Source of the DNA: Siminovitchia thermophila
Lineage (GTDB): Bacteria; Bacillota; Bacilli; Bacillales; Bacillaceae_C
NCBI RefSeq assembly: GCF_016909185.1
Contig: NZ_JAFBFH010000035.1
Span: forward strand, 1-50,164
Length of the DNA stretch: 50,164 bases
Direction of reading: 5' to 3'
The notes beneath the pieces were generated by a model. The model saw only the letters and a list, made by a program, of their open reading frames with translations, ran no database searches and was not told the origin of the DNA. Shown here piece after piece: positions 10,340-18,396 of the stretch (position 1 is the first letter of the stretch; every line of letters starts with the position of its first letter). The translations under genes were made by a program, and so were the position numbers.

Positions 10340-10595
10340 GCGTTGAAGAGGAAAAGTAAAAAGTCGATGCTGATCAGAGAGAACCGCCGCCGGCTGAGAA
10401 CGGTTCAAGCCACTCGATTTTTGAAAATGCCCCTCTGAGCCTTGTGCCGAACGGAAATTCCCAGTAGGTCCAAGCGGGTCCCCTTGCCGTTATAAAGGAA
10501 GAGCTGGGGTGTAAAGCAATTTGATTGCTGGAATCCAACCAGAGTGGAACCGCGCGAAAAAAGCGTCTCTGATTGATCGGAGGCGTTTTTTGTGT
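10340..10595 (+). promoter_or_regulatory. Cysteine T-box riboswitch controlling cysE-cysS
   Basis: The leader shows T-box features in order. The Stem I base pairs AGAGG (10347-10351) with CCTCT, with an AGTA motif just inside. A GAACCG/CGGTTC helix follows. A GAAAATGC stretch has TGC at 10428-10430 in the specifier position, reading Cys. The T-box sequence AGAGTGGAACCGCG is at 10541-10554. The terminator CGTCTC/GAGGCG with six Ts ends near 10592. Uncharged tRNA-Cys would stabilise the antiterminator and allow cysE-cysS transcription, the known T-box mechanism. Confidence 0.9.
10561..10592 (+). terminator. T-box conditional terminator
   Basis: The stem CGTCTC (10564-10569) / GAGGCG (10580-10585), with one G-T pair, is followed by six Ts. 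It is the terminator arm of the cysteine T-box and competes with the antiterminator containing 10541-10554. Confidence 0.8.
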
Positions 10596-10700
10596 TTCTT
10601 AGCGGCAAGCTTATCAATAGAGTGCGATTGGGTATGGGAGCAAGTTTCATTGTCGATGGCAAGGGTTCAATACACGCACTTATAGAGAGGAGTGAAGTCG

Positions 10701-11354
10701 ATGTTCAAGCGAATGAAGGAAGATATTAATACGGTGTTTGATCAAGATCCGGCTGCCCGGTCGGTCGTGGAGGTTGTGTTAACATATTCCGGTTTGCATG
10801 CTGTTTGGGCGCATAGGATCGCCCACATGTTCTTCAAAAGAAAGATGTTTTTTATCGCGCGGCTCATTTCTCAAATCAACCGATTTTTTACAGGGATTGA
10901 AATACATCCGGGAGCGAAAATAGGCCGCAGATTTTTTATAGACCATGGCATGGGGGTTGTCATTGGGGAAACTTGTGAAATTGGTGATGATGTAACGGTA
11001 TATCAAGGAGTAACGCTTGGAGGAACAGGGAAGGAAAAAGGAAAGCGGCACCCGACGATCAAAGATCATGCCTTAATTGCGACTGGAGCGAAGGTGCTGG
11101 GGAATATTACAATTGGAGAGTATTCAAAAGTGGGAGCCGGATCGGTCGTGTTGAAAGACGTGCCGCCCAACTCAACGGTTGTCGGAATACCTGGACGGGT
11201 CGTCATACAGGATGGGGTAAGGCTGAAAAGGGATCTTAACCACAGTGATTTGCCGGATCCCATTGCGGACCGCTGTTCAGCCATGGAAAAGGAAATTGAA
11301 CGCCTGCAGTCCGAAATTGCTGCAATGAAACGGGAGAGGAGCCATTCGGGATGA
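10701..11354 (+). CDS. cysE: CysE, serine O-acetyltransferase
   Basis: Makes O-acetylserine from serine and acetyl-CoA, the first committed step of cysteine synthesis. The 217-residue protein has the N-terminal helical SATase domain and a left-handed beta-helix of hexapeptide repeats ([18 protein letters not shown] onward) with conserved DHG and the [12 protein letters not shown] loop. Its C-terminus is charged and helical (~195-217). ATG 10701 lies 9 nt after GAGAGGAG; the upstream GTG 10692 touches that site. It overlaps cysS by ATGA and shares its T-box. Confidence 0.96.
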   Translation: MFKRMKEDINTVFDQDPAARSVVEVVLTYSGLHAVWAHRIAHMFFKRKMFFIARLISQINRFFTGIEIHPGAKIGRRFFIDHGMGVVIGETCEIGDDVTVYQGVTLGGTGKEKGKRHPTIKDHALIATGAKVLGNITIGEYSKVGAGSVVLKDVPPNSTVVGIPGRVVIQDGVRLKRDLNHSDLPDPIADRCSAMEKEIERLQSEIAAMKRERSHSG

Positions 11355-12748
11355 CAATTAAAATTTATAATACACTAACACGAAAGAAAGAGACATTCAT
11401 TCCGTTAGAAGAAGGAAAAGTAAAAATGTACGTTTGCGGGCCGACCGTTTACAACTATATTCATATCGGGAATGCCCGGCCTGCAATAGTTTTCGACACA
11501 GTTCGCCGCTACTTGGAATACCGCGGCTATGAAGTACACTTCGTATCGAATTTTACGGACGTCGATGACAAAATTATCAAGGCCGCCAAGGAGCTTGGGG
11601 TGGACGCTATAACGGTGGCCGAGCGTTTTATCGAGGCATTTTTTGCAGATACATCAGCGCTCGGTTGCAAGAAAGCGGATGCTCATCCGCGCGTAACCGA
11701 AAATATGGATGAGATTATCCAGTTTATTGAGGCGCTTATCGAAAAGGGATATGCTTATGAGTCCGGCGGCGATGTATATTTTAGAACAAGAGAGTTTGAT
11801 GGATACGGGAAGCTTTCCCACCAATCGGTTGACGATTTAAAAGTTGGCGCGCGTATTCAACCGGGGGAGTTAAAAGAGGATCCACTTGATTTTGCGTTAT
11901 GGAAAGCGGCAAAAGAAGGGGAAATCAGTTGGGATAGTCCATGGGGAAAAGGCCGTCCGGGCTGGCATATCGAGTGTTCCGCCATGGCGAGAAAGTATTT
12001 GGGAGATACGATTGATATTCATGCCGGCGGCCAGGACTTGACATTCCCTCACCATGAAAATGAAATCGCCCAATCCGAAGCGCTGACGGGGAAAATGTTT
12101 GCTCGCTACTGGATGCATAACGGGTATATTAATATCGAGAATGAAAAAATGTCAAAATCTCTCGGCAACTTTGTCCTCGTCAATGATATTATTAGGGAAC
12201 ATGATCCACAAGTCTTACGGTTTTTCATGCTGTCTGTCCATTACCGCAACCCTATTAACTACTCCGAAGAATTGTTTGCCAATGCGGGAGCAGGATTGGA
12301 AAGGCTGAAAACAGCGTATCAAAACTTGAAGCACCGCCATGGGGTCAGCGCCAATTTGGCGGATGGCGATCAGAAGTGGCTTGATCAGATCAAAGCGCTC
12401 CATGATGAGTTTATCGAAAAGATGGACGACGACTTTAACACGGCAGATGGTATTTCTGTCCTGTTTGAACTGGCCAAACACGCCAATTACTATTTGAGGG
12501 AGAAAAACACCTCAACAACTGTCATAGAGGCCTTCATGAAGGAATTTGAGGAACTTTTTTCCGTGCTCGGATTGGAACTGGAAACCGAAGAATTGCTGGA
12601 TGAGGAAATTGAACAGTTGATTAAGCAGCGAAATGAGGCGCGGAAAGAACGCAATTTCAAGCTCGCCGATGAAATACGCGACCGTTTAAAGGATATGAAC
12701 ATTATTTTGGAAGATACCGCACAAGGTACTAGATGGAAGCGAGGATAA
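11351..12748 (+). CDS. cysS: CysS, cysteinyl-tRNA synthetase
   Basis: Charges tRNA-Cys. The 465-residue class I enzyme has [19 protein letters not shown] (zinc cysteine C28 region and HIGH motif), a [10 protein letters not shown] zinc segment, [15 protein letters not shown], and KMSKSLGN (~270). A helical anticodon domain ends the protein. It overlaps cysE by 4 bp, so cysteine supply and use share one T-box that senses the charging of tRNA-Cys. Confidence 0.97.
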   Translation: MTIKIYNTLTRKKETFIPLEEGKVKMYVCGPTVYNYIHIGNARPAIVFDTVRRYLEYRGYEVHFVSNFTDVDDKIIKAAKELGVDAITVAERFIEAFFADTSALGCKKADAHPRVTENMDEIIQFIEALIEKGYAYESGGDVYFRTREFDGYGKLSHQSVDDLKVGARIQPGELKEDPLDFALWKAAKEGEISWDSPWGKGRPGWHIECSAMARKYLGDTIDIHAGGQDLTFPHHENEIAQSEALTGKMFARYWMHNGYINIENEKMSKSLGNFVLVNDIIREHDPQVLRFFMLSVHYRNPINYSEELFANAGAGLERLKTAYQNLKHRHGVSANLADGDQKWLDQIKALHDEFIEKMDDDFNTADGISVLFELAKHANYYLREKNTSTTVIEAFMKEFEELFSVLGLELETEELLDEEIEQLIKQRNEARKERNFKLADEIRDRLKDMNIILEDTAQGTRWKRG

Positions 12749-12749
12749 C

Positions 12750-13181
12750 ATGATGCAGCTCCCGCAGCTAAATATAGATTATAAACAACTAAACAGCCTG
12801 GCTCTTGCCTATATGGGGGATGCTATTTACGACGTATTTATCAGACGGCACTTGATTGCAAGCGGAAAAACAAGGCCTCATCGGCTTCATTCAGAAGCCA
12901 CCCGCTTCGTGTCAGCAAAAGCGCAGGCCGCCACGTTGAAAACCTTGGTCGATAATGGATGCCTGAGGGAACAGGAATTAGAGATCATCAGACGCGGCCG
13001 AAACGCCAAGTCTGGAACAATCCCGAAAAACACCGATGTCCAAACATACAGGCACAGCACGGCTTTTGAAGCGCTAATCGGATGGCTGTATTTGGCGGAT
13101 GAGCGGGAGCGGCTTTTTGAAATTGTCCAAATGGCCATCAAGAGTGTTGAAAAAGAGAAAAAAGGAGGCGGCCTGGCATGA
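12750..13181 (+). CDS. mrnC: MrnC, Mini-RNase III
   Basis: Double-strand RNase that matures the ends of 23S rRNA. The 143-residue protein is a lone RNase III catalytic domain with no dsRNA-binding domain. It carries [16 protein letters not shown] with the catalytic aspartate, and a second acidic site toward the C-terminus ([13 protein letters not shown]). ATG 12753 is an alternative start one codon later. It overlaps rlmB by ATGA. The position after cysS is the same as in B. subtilis. Confidence 0.94.
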   Translation: MMQLPQLNIDYKQLNSLALAYMGDAIYDVFIRRHLIASGKTRPHRLHSEATRFVSAKAQAATLKTLVDNGCLREQELEIIRRGRNAKSGTIPKNTDVQTYRHSTAFEALIGWLYLADERERLFEIVQMAIKSVEKEKKGGGLA

Positions 13182-13921
13182 GCGGGCAATGGATTGCCGG
13201 AAAAAACCCAGTTTTGGAAGCTTTAAAATCCGGTCGCGATATGCATAAAATTTGGATTGCCGAAGGCTCCCAAAAAGGGCAGATGAGGCCAATCATCCAA
13301 CTAGCAAATGAAAAAAAGGTCCAGATTCAATTTGTTCCAAAACAAAAACTAGATCAAATGACAAAAGAAAATCACCAAGGTGTCATCGCTGAAGTGGCCG
13401 CTTATCAATATGCGGAGATTGACGACTTGTTTAAGCGTGCGGAAGAAAAAGGTGAAGATCCTTTTTTTCTCATCTTGGATGAACTGGAGGATCCACATAA
13501 TTTGGGGTCCATTTTAAGGACAGCCGATGCAGCGGGGGTCCACGGCATCATCATTCCGAAAAGGCGGGCGGTTGGCTTGACCGCCACGGTGGCCAAGCTC
13601 TCAACTGGTGCGATTGAGCATGTGCCGGTCGCCCGTGTAACGAATATCGCTCGTACGATTGATGAGTTGAAAGACCGCGGGGTTTGGGTGTTTGGAACAG
13701 AAGCAAAGAAGAGTCAAGATTACCGCATGATGGATGCCTCTCTTCCTCTTGCGCTCGTCATTGGAAGTGAAGGAAGAGGAATAGGCCGCCTTGTAAAGGA
13801 AAAATGTGACTTTTTCATTCATTTGCCAATGGCTGGGCATGTCACTTCATTGAATGCTTCAGTGGCGGCCGCTTTGCTAATGTATGAAGTATACCGGAAG
13901 CGACAGCCGCTGCGGGGGTGA
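13178..13921 (+). CDS. rlmB: RlmB-type 23S rRNA 2'-O-ribose methyltransferase (TrmH family)
   Basis: SAM-dependent SPOUT methyltransferase. The 247-residue protein has an N-terminal substrate-binding domain (GKNPVLEAL) and a C-terminal knotted domain with the three family motifs: [25 protein letters not shown] and [20 protein letters not shown]. The length is typical. The rRNA position (Gm2251 equivalent) is taken from the family and is not visible here. It overlaps mrnC by 4 bp and is followed after 4 bp by the rae1 start. Confidence 0.93.
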   Translation: MSGQWIAGKNPVLEALKSGRDMHKIWIAEGSQKGQMRPIIQLANEKKVQIQFVPKQKLDQMTKENHQGVIAEVAAYQYAEIDDLFKRAEEKGEDPFFLILDELEDPHNLGSILRTADAAGVHGIIIPKRRAVGLTATVAKLSTGAIEHVPVARVTNIARTIDELKDRGVWVFGTEAKKSQDYRMMDASLPLALVIGSEGRGIGRLVKEKCDFFIHLPMAGHVTSLNASVAAALLMYEVYRKRQPLRG

Positions 13922-13925
13922 AGGA

Positions 13926-14435
13926 ATGGACATCCTTATTGTTGACGGTTACAACATGATCGGAGCATGGCCTGAACTCATTGAATTAAAAAAGAAGGAT
14001 CTTGCAGCGGCCCGGGACCGGCTTATTGAATTGCTGGCTGATTATCAGGGGTTTACCGGTTTGAAAGTCATTGTCGTCTTTGATGCTTACCATGTACGCG
14101 GCAATGAAAAGAAATACTTGAACCATAAGGTGGAGGTCATTTATACAAAATCGGAAGAAACCGCAGATGAGAGAATAGAAAAGCTGGCGATGGAGCTACA
14201 TCATATCCGCAATAAAATTTACGTGGCGACGTCCGATTTTACAGAGCAATGGGTGATTTTTGGTCAGGGAGCCTTGCGCATTTCCGCTAGGGAACTGTTA
14301 AAAGAAATAGAAGATACCGAGCGAAAAATAGAAAGCAGAATCGAAAAAACTCGAGTTCAAGCACCAACTGGAAAAATCATTCTTAGTCAAGATCTGACAG
14401 AAATCTTCGAAAAGTGGCGGCGGGGAAAAAAATGA
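13926..14435 (+). CDS. rae1: Rae1 (YacP), ribosome-dependent NYN-domain endoribonuclease
   Basis: NYN/PIN-like nuclease that in B. subtilis cuts mRNA in the ribosomal A site. The 169-residue protein starts MDILIVDGYNMIGAW, with the conserved acidic residue and asparagine, then has VVFDAYHV and TSDFTEQ, the remaining acidic site positions. The C-terminal ~40 residues are charged and helical. ATG 13926 lies after a GGGGGTGAAGGA ribosome site overlapping the rlmB stop; earlier in-frame codons lie inside rlmB. The function is inferred from orthology. Confidence 0.92.
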   Translation: MDILIVDGYNMIGAWPELIELKKKDLAAARDRLIELLADYQGFTGLKVIVVFDAYHVRGNEKKYLNHKVEVIYTKSEETADERIEKLAMELHHIRNKIYVATSDFTEQWVIFGQGALRISARELLKEIEDTERKIESRIEKTRVQAPTGKIILSQDLTEIFEKWRRGKK

Positions 14436-14439
14436 CCAG

Positions 14440-14469
14440 TTGACGTTAGAATTTTCAGTCATGTATAAT
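14440..14469 (+). promoter_or_regulatory. Sigma-A promoter of sigH
   Basis: TTGACG (14440-14445) and TATAAT (14464-14469) with an 18-bp spacer lie just downstream of the rae1 stop. The site gives sigH its own transcript, as in B. subtilis where the gene is repressed by AbrB. I cannot recognise an AbrB site by eye. Confidence 0.82.
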
Positions 14470-14505
14470 ATTTCTAATCGACGGTTTAAAGGACGGGGGA
14501 TAAGA

Positions 14506-15156
14506 GTGATCTCATACATGAAAATTGATCAAGATGTCGGGTTCGATTTGCTAGAAGATGAGGCTTTAATAGAATTAGTCCACAAAGGAGAAAGCGAAGC
14601 ACTTGATTACCTTATCAAAAAATATCGTAACTTCGTCAGGGCTAAAGCGCGCTCTTATTTTCTAATAGGAGCGGACAGTGAAGATATTATTCAGGAAGGT
14701 ATGATCGGTCTTTACAAAGCAATTAGGGATTATAAGGAAGAAAAGCTCACCTCGTTTAAAGCTTTTGCGGAGCTATGTATTACACGGCAAATTATTACCG
14801 CTATCAAAACTGCCACTCGTCAAAAACATATTCCACTTAACTCCTACGTTTCCTTGGACAAGCCAATTTATGATGAAGATTCTGACCGTACGCTGATGGA
14901 CGTTATTTCTGGCGCCAAAAATATGGATCCCGAAGAGTTGCTCATTCATCGGGAGAAGTTTAATAGTATTGAAGATAAAATGACCGAGCTTTTAAGCGAT
15001 CTTGAGAGAAAAGTGCTGGCGCTTTATTTGGATGGAAGGACATATCAGGAAATCTCTGATGAACTCGACCGTCACGTAAAGTCGATAGACAATGCTCTTC
15101 AAAGAGTCAAACGGAAGCTGGAACGCTATATGGAATTGCGTGAAATTAGTCTGTAA
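14506..15156 (+). CDS. sigH: Sigma-H RNA polymerase sigma factor
   Basis: Sigma factor for the transition to stationary phase, early sporulation and competence. From GTG 14506 the protein has 216 residues, close to the 218 of B. subtilis. Region 2 includes DALDYLI-like and EDIIQEGMIGLYKAIRDY segments. A conserved linker, TATRQKHIPLNSYVSLDKP, follows. Region 4 has a helix-turn-helix (RTYQEISDELDRHVKSIDNALQRVKRKLE). Upstream in-frame codons overlap the -35 box, so they cannot be starts. ATG 14518 is a second possibility. Confidence 0.93.
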   Translation: MISYMKIDQDVGFDLLEDEALIELVHKGESEALDYLIKKYRNFVRAKARSYFLIGADSEDIIQEGMIGLYKAIRDYKEEKLTSFKAFAELCITRQIITAIKTATRQKHIPLNSYVSLDKPIYDEDSDRTLMDVISGAKNMDPEELLIHREKFNSIEDKMTELLSDLERKVLALYLDGRTYQEISDELDRHVKSIDNALQRVKRKLERYMELREISL

Positions 15157-15180
15157 AAACTCTGTAAAAACTCTGTAAAA
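15149..15180 (+). repeat. 11-bp tandem repeat across the sigH stop codon
   Basis: Three head-to-tail copies of the unit (C/G)TCTGTAAAAA run from the last codons of sigH into the 3' untranslated region. Each copy includes TGTAA, so the stop codon itself is in the first copy. It sits just before the sigH terminator. Confidence 0.85.
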
Positions 15181-15183
15181 CCC

Positions 15184-15211
15184 GGCTGTCATGTTGACAG
15201 CCTTATTTCTC
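15184..15211 (+). terminator. Terminator after sigH
   Basis: A perfect 7-bp stem GGCTGTC (15184-15190) / GACAGCC (15196-15202) with a 5-nt loop leads into TTATTTCT. The T tract is interrupted, so partial readthrough into rpmG is possible. Confidence 0.7.
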
Positions 15212-15258
15212 TATGGTATTTTTTATGAGATATATCGAGATTATAGGTGCTATCATAC

Positions 15259-15408
15259 ATGAAGAAAAAAATCACATTGGCCTGCACCGAGTGCGGCTTG
15301 CGAAACTATACCACGGACAATTCAAAAGACGGTTCAGACAAGCGGTTAACATTGAAGAAGCATTGCCGGCATTGCAACGCCCACACGCTTCATCAAGAAA
15401 CGAAGTAA
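15259..15408 (+). CDS. rpmG: Ribosomal protein L33, zinc-binding (C+) form
   Basis: Small 50S protein. The 49-residue sequence begins MKKKITLACTECG and contains NYTT and KKHCRHCN, ending HQETK. The two CxxC pairs (CTEC, CRHC) make it the zinc-binding form rather than the cysteine-free form expressed under zinc shortage. It sits 31 bp before secE, as rpmGB does in B. subtilis. The ribosome site is weak. Confidence 0.93.
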   Translation: MKKKITLACTECGLRNYTTDNSKDGSDKRLTLKKHCRHCNAHTLHQETK

Positions 15409-15439
15409 TCCGTCGCATTTCATGTTGGAGGTTTGATCC

Positions 15440-15625
15440 ATGTCAAGCATAACTCAATTTTTCCGTAACGTCAGCTCAGAGATGAGAAAAGTAAGCTGGC
15501 CGAAGCGGAAAGAACTTACGGGATATACCATCACCGTTATTTCAACTGTTATTATACTTGCCTTATTTTTTGCCGGTATTGATCTAGTCATTTCCAAATC
15601 GATTCGCCTTATTCTCGATTTATAA
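15440..15625 (+). CDS. secE: SecE, preprotein translocase subunit
   Basis: Essential clamp of the SecYEG channel. The 61-residue protein has the short Gram-positive layout: an amphipathic N-terminal part with EMRKVSWPKRKEL, the family signature, and one transmembrane helix (TITVISTVIILALFFAGIDLVI). GGAGG precedes the start. SecY is encoded far downstream at 45050. Confidence 0.95.
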   Translation: MSSITQFFRNVSSEMRKVSWPKRKELTGYTITVISTVIILALFFAGIDLVISKSIRLILDL

Positions 15626-15643
15626 ATAATTAATCGATAAACT

Positions 15644-15724
15644 GTATATAAGCAAACACCGCATGGTATAATGTTATCAATCCTATATTGCACCGTACAT
15701 CAAAGCCCGATCGACGGGTTTTTT
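15644..15724 (+). promoter_or_regulatory. Candidate nusG promoter and leader attenuator
   Basis: An extended -10, TGGTATAAT with the hexamer at 15667-15672, follows a poor -35 (TGTATA, 15643-15648). About 30 nt downstream, CCCG (15706-15709) and CGGG (15715-15718) form a short stem followed by six Ts. This may be a leader transcript with an attenuator upstream of nusG, or just the secE terminator. Confidence 0.45.
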
Positions 15725-15751
15725 CATTTGGCTTACATTTTACAATTAATA

Positions 15752-15782
15752 GGGAGGGAAGGACGAACAGTCCTAATCCATG
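15752..15782 (+). promoter_or_regulatory. nusG ribosome site with a hairpin between Shine-Dalgarno and start
   Basis: The only good Shine-Dalgarno sequence, GGGAGG (15752-15757), is 22 nt from the ATG at 15780. The gap holds AGGAC (15760-15764) and GTCCT (15770-15774), a perfect 5-bp hairpin with a 5-nt loop. Folding it would bring the site to about 7 nt effective spacing. An in-frame TAA (15774-15776) excludes an upstream start. Confidence 0.7.
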
Positions 15783-16313
15783 GAAAAAAATTGGTATGTT
15801 GTCCACACTTATTCGGGATACGAGAATAAGGTAAAGGCAAATTTGGAAAAAAGGGTAGAATCTATGGGGATGCAAGACAAGATTTTCCGTGTCATCGTTC
15901 CCGAAGATGAAGAAACGGCCATGAAAAACGGCAAAAAGAAAACAGTCAAGAAAAAAGTTTTTCCCGGTTATGTGCTCGTGGAAATTATTATGACGGATGA
16001 CTCATGGTATGTTGTTCGGAACACTCCGGGTGTGACGGGGTTTGTCGGTTCTGCTGGTTCAGGATCAAAGCCGACGCCGCTGTTGCCTGAAGAAATCAAC
16101 TATATATTAAAGAGAATGGGCCTCGAAAAGACCCAGGTTGATGTCCAGTTTGAACAAGGGGAAACGGTTACGGTAAAAGAAGGCCCGTTTGCCAGTTATA
16201 CTGGAAAGATAGAGTCATTGGATCAAGATAAGGGGAAAGCGAGAGTTCTTGTCAACATGTTTGGCAGGGAAACGCCCGTGGAACTCGATTTTACCCAAAT
16301 TGAAAAAATATGA
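15780..16313 (+). CDS. nusG: NusG, transcription elongation and pausing factor
   Basis: Binds the RNA polymerase clamp and affects pausing, termination and coupling. The 177-residue protein has the NGN domain (WYVVHTYSGYENKVKANLE to GFVG, residues ~4-110) and a C-terminal KOW domain (GETVTVKEGPFASYTGKIESLD, ~125-175). The MEKNWYVVHTYSGYE start is identical to B. subtilis NusG. Its translation start has unusual geometry. It lies downstream of secE but is separated by a possible terminator. Confidence 0.96.
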   Translation: MEKNWYVVHTYSGYENKVKANLEKRVESMGMQDKIFRVIVPEDEETAMKNGKKKTVKKKVFPGYVLVEIIMTDDSWYVVRNTPGVTGFVGSAGSGSKPTPLLPEEINYILKRMGLEKTQVDVQFEQGETVTVKEGPFASYTGKIESLDQDKGKARVLVNMFGRETPVELDFTQIEKI

Positions 16314-16324
16314 TTTTCAACAGC

Positions 16325-16353
16325 TTGAATTTTGCTGTTAAAAGTGGTAATAT
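16325..16353 (+). promoter_or_regulatory. Sigma-A promoter of rplK-rplA
   Basis: TTGAAT (16325-16330), a 17-bp spacer and an extended -10 TGGTAATAT (hexamer 16348-16353) lie just after nusG. A leader of about 85 nt would precede rplK. Confidence 0.75.
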
Positions 16354-16392
16354 TCTTTAGGTTAGTCTGTCTTTAAAAAGACAGCTTTATGA

Positions 16393-16418
16393 GTGGGAGG
16401 GGAAAACCCTATTACCAC
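16393..16418 (+). promoter_or_regulatory. Putative L1-binding leader hairpin before rplK
   Basis: The sequence begins GTGGGAGG, closes a short GGGG/CCC helix with an AAAA loop, and ends TTACCAC. A sister element with the same GTGGGAGG and ACCAC borders precedes rplA at 16915-16940. In other bacteria L1 represses this operon by binding an rRNA-like mRNA site; assignment to L1 here is inference. Confidence 0.6.
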
Positions 16419-16444
16419 ATCACGGACTTAAGGAGGTGTGTCTC

Positions 16445-16870
16445 GTGGCTAAAAAAGTCATTAAGGTTGTTAAATTGCAAATCCCTGCTGGAAAAGCGAA
16501 TCCCGCACCGCCAGTCGGACCGGCGCTCGGTCAGGCAGGTGTGAACATCATGGGCTTCTGTAAAGAGTTTAACGCCCGTACACAAGATCAAGCAGGACTT
16601 ATTATTCCTGTTGAAATCACAGTGTTTGAGGATCGTTCTTTTACATTCATTACAAAAACTCCACCGGCGGCTGTTTTGCTTAAAAAAGCAGCAGGTATCG
16701 ACTCTGGTTCCGGTGAACCAAACAAGAATACGGTGGCTGTCATTAAACGTGATAAAGTGAGAGAAATCGCTGAATTAAAAATGCCGGATTTAAATGCGGC
16801 GAATGTGGAAGCGGCAATGCTCATGGTTGAAGGCACTGCGCGCAGCATGGGAATCAAGATAGAAGACTGA
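16445..16870 (+). CDS. rplK: Ribosomal protein L11
   Basis: Forms the GTPase-associated centre with 23S rRNA and is needed for RelA activation. The 141-residue protein carries [20 protein letters not shown] at the N-terminus, the [17 protein letters not shown] linker and ends SMGIKIED. The start is GTG 16445, about 6 nt after AAGGAGGTG, giving the family N-terminus MAKKV; earlier in-frame codons are too close to the ribosome site. Confidence 0.97.
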   Translation: MAKKVIKVVKLQIPAGKANPAPPVGPALGQAGVNIMGFCKEFNARTQDQAGLIIPVEITVFEDRSFTFITKTPPAAVLLKKAAGIDSGSGEPNKNTVAVIKRDKVREIAELKMPDLNAANVEAAMLMVEGTARSMGIKIED

Positions 16871-16878
16871 TTGTTGGT

Positions 16879-16912
16879 GGTTGCAGGATTTTATATCAAT
16901 CTGCAACCTTCT
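16879..16912 (+). terminator. Inverted repeat between rplK and rplA
   Basis: An 8-bp perfect stem GGTTGCAG (16879-16886) / CTGCAACC (16901-16908) is followed by TTCTTC. The T tract is poor. It may attenuate transcription, mark an mRNA processing site, or pair with the adjacent L1-like hairpin. Confidence 0.45.
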
Positions 16913-16914
16913 TC

Positions 16915-16940
16915 GTGGGAGGTTATTCCGCTATAACCAC
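16915..16940 (+). promoter_or_regulatory. Putative L1-binding hairpin before rplA
   Basis: GTGGGAGGTTAT, a 6-nt loop TCCGCT and ATAACCAC form a GGTTAT/ATAACC helix closed by GT/AC across a GGGA bulge. It repeats the conserved borders of the element before rplK and lies 20 nt before the rplA start, close enough to affect ribosome binding. Confidence 0.6.
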
Positions 16941-16959
16941 AATATAGGAGGATATTATA

Positions 16960-17661
16960 ATGGCTAAAAAAGGCAAGAAATATATTGAAGCTTTAAAGCT
17001 TGTCGACCGTTCAAAAGCTTATGCAGTTTCCGAAGCGATTGAACTCGTCAAAAAAACAGATCATGCAAAATTTGACGCGACAGTAGAAGTGGCATTCCGC
17101 CTCGGGGTAGACCCGAAAAAAGCGGATCAGCAAATTCGCGGTGCTGTTGTACTGCCTAACGGCACTGGTAAAACGCAACGTGTGCTCGTCTTTGCCAAAG
17201 GCGAAAAAGCGAAGGAAGCAGAAGCTGCTGGAGCTGATTATGTCGGAGACGCAGAATACATCAATAAAATCAACCAAGGCTGGCTCGACTTTGATGTCGT
17301 TGTCGCAACGCCTGATATGATGGGTGAAGTGGGCAAACTTGGACGCACACTCGGTCCCAAAGGCTTAATGCCTAACCCGAAAACAGGAACTGTTACATTT
17401 GATGTAGGCAAAGCGGTTAATGAAATCAAAGCGGGTAAAGTAGAGTATCGTTTGGATAAAGCTGGGATTATCCACGTTCCAATCGGCAAAGTGTCCTTTG
17501 ATTCCGCCAAATTGGAAGAAAACTTCGTTACCATTTTTGACACGCTCTTAAAAGCGAAGCCGGCTGCCGCCAAAGGCACTTACATGAAAAATGTAACGAT
17601 CACTTCGACAATGGGCCCTGGCATTAAAATTGACCCGACATCTGTTTCTGTCAAAGCATAA
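16960..17661 (+). CDS. rplA: Ribosomal protein L1
   Basis: Binds the mobile L1 stalk of 23S rRNA and helps release E-site tRNA. The 233-residue protein shows the two-domain pattern: domain I from both ends ([35 protein letters not shown]) and domain II in the middle ([19 protein letters not shown], the signature). L1 is the probable regulator of this operon through the twin hairpins. AGGAGG precedes ATG 16960. Confidence 0.97.
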   Translation: MAKKGKKYIEALKLVDRSKAYAVSEAIELVKKTDHAKFDATVEVAFRLGVDPKKADQQIRGAVVLPNGTGKTQRVLVFAKGEKAKEAEAAGADYVGDAEYINKINQGWLDFDVVVATPDMMGEVGKLGRTLGPKGLMPNPKTGTVTFDVGKAVNEIKAGKVEYRLDKAGIIHVPIGKVSFDSAKLEENFVTIFDTLLKAKPAAAKGTYMKNVTITSTMGPGIKIDPTSVSVKA

Positions 17662-17662
17662 G

Positions 17663-17691
17663 TTGACAATAAACAGTGAATTTGGTAGAAT
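17663..17691 (+). promoter_or_regulatory. Sigma-A promoter of rplJ-rplL
   Basis: A consensus -35 TTGACA (17663-17668), a 17-bp spacer and an extended -10 TGGTAGAAT (hexamer 17686-17691) start immediately after the rplA stop and drive the L10 leader. Confidence 0.85.
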
Positions 17692-17721
17692 ATTTTTGCT
17701 GAAAAATTGAATGAAAACATT

Positions 17722-17850
17722 TGTACCGTAGACAGCAGGTGCCGATAAGCTTAATTTCCTGCCGAGGTCATTGCGATATATTTTTTCAATCTGTCCGAAA
17801 TGATTGAACGCATTGAAACCTCCAGTCTGCCGCTTGGAGGTTTTTTTATG
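17722..17850 (+). promoter_or_regulatory. L10 leader RNA
   Basis: The ~180-nt untranslated stretch contains the L10-leader core AGACAGCAGGTGCCGATAAG...CCTGCCGAGGTC (about 17730-17770), in which CAGCAGG pairs with CCTGCCG. It ends in a strong terminator. The L10(L12)4 complex binding such a leader to repress rplJL is the known mechanism in Firmicutes. Confidence 0.85.
17816..17847 (+). terminator. Attenuator terminator of the L10 leader
   Basis: AAACCTCC (17816-17823) pairs with GGAGGTTT (17836-17843), and the stem runs into a seven-T tract. It lies 40 nt upstream of rplJ and would stop transcription when the L10 complex is in excess. Confidence 0.88.
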
Positions 17851-17886
17851 GTATAAATGTTCATCTGAACTTTGGGAGGTGTAAAG

Positions 17887-18387
17887 GTGAGCAAAGTAAT
17901 TGAACAAAAGAAACAAATAGTTGATGAAATTACCGAGAAATTAAAAGCGAGTGTATCTACAGTCATTGTTGACTACCGCGGATTGAACGTTGCCGAAGTA
18001 ACAGAACTTCGCAAACAGTTGCGTGATGCTGGAGTCGAATATAAAGTTTATAAAAACTCAATGACTCGTCGTGCCGCAGAAGCTGCCGGTCTGGCTGAGC
18101 TAAATGAAACATTGGTTGGTCCGAATGCAATTGCGTTCAGTACAGAAGATGTTGTAACACCTGCGAAAATTTTAAATAATTTCGCAAAAGACCATGAAGC
18201 TCTGGAAATCAAAGCAGGGGTCATAGAAGGAAACATTGCTACTGTCGAAGACATTAAGGCACTTGCAAATCTTCCTTCCCGCGAAGGCTTACTTTCTATG
18301 TTGCTTAGCGTTCTTCAAGCTCCGGTTCGCAACCTCGCGCTTGCTACAAAAGCTGTTGCGGAGCAAAAAGAAGAGCAAGGTGCGTAA
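17887..18387 (+). CDS. rplJ: Ribosomal protein L10
   Basis: Base of the L12 stalk. The 166-residue protein has [30 protein letters not shown], and a C-terminal helix ([34 protein letters not shown]) that carries L12 dimers. The length equals B. subtilis L10. The start is GTG 17887, 7 nt after GGGAGGTG; in-frame TTG 17872 is inside the ribosome site region. L10 with L12 is the expected ligand of the leader upstream. Confidence 0.97.
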   Translation: MSKVIEQKKQIVDEITEKLKASVSTVIVDYRGLNVAEVTELRKQLRDAGVEYKVYKNSMTRRAAEAAGLAELNETLVGPNAIAFSTEDVVTPAKILNNFAKDHEALEIKAGVIEGNIATVEDIKALANLPSREGLLSMLLSVLQAPVRNLALATKAVAEQKEEQGA

Positions 18388-18396
18388 AAAAGTAAG

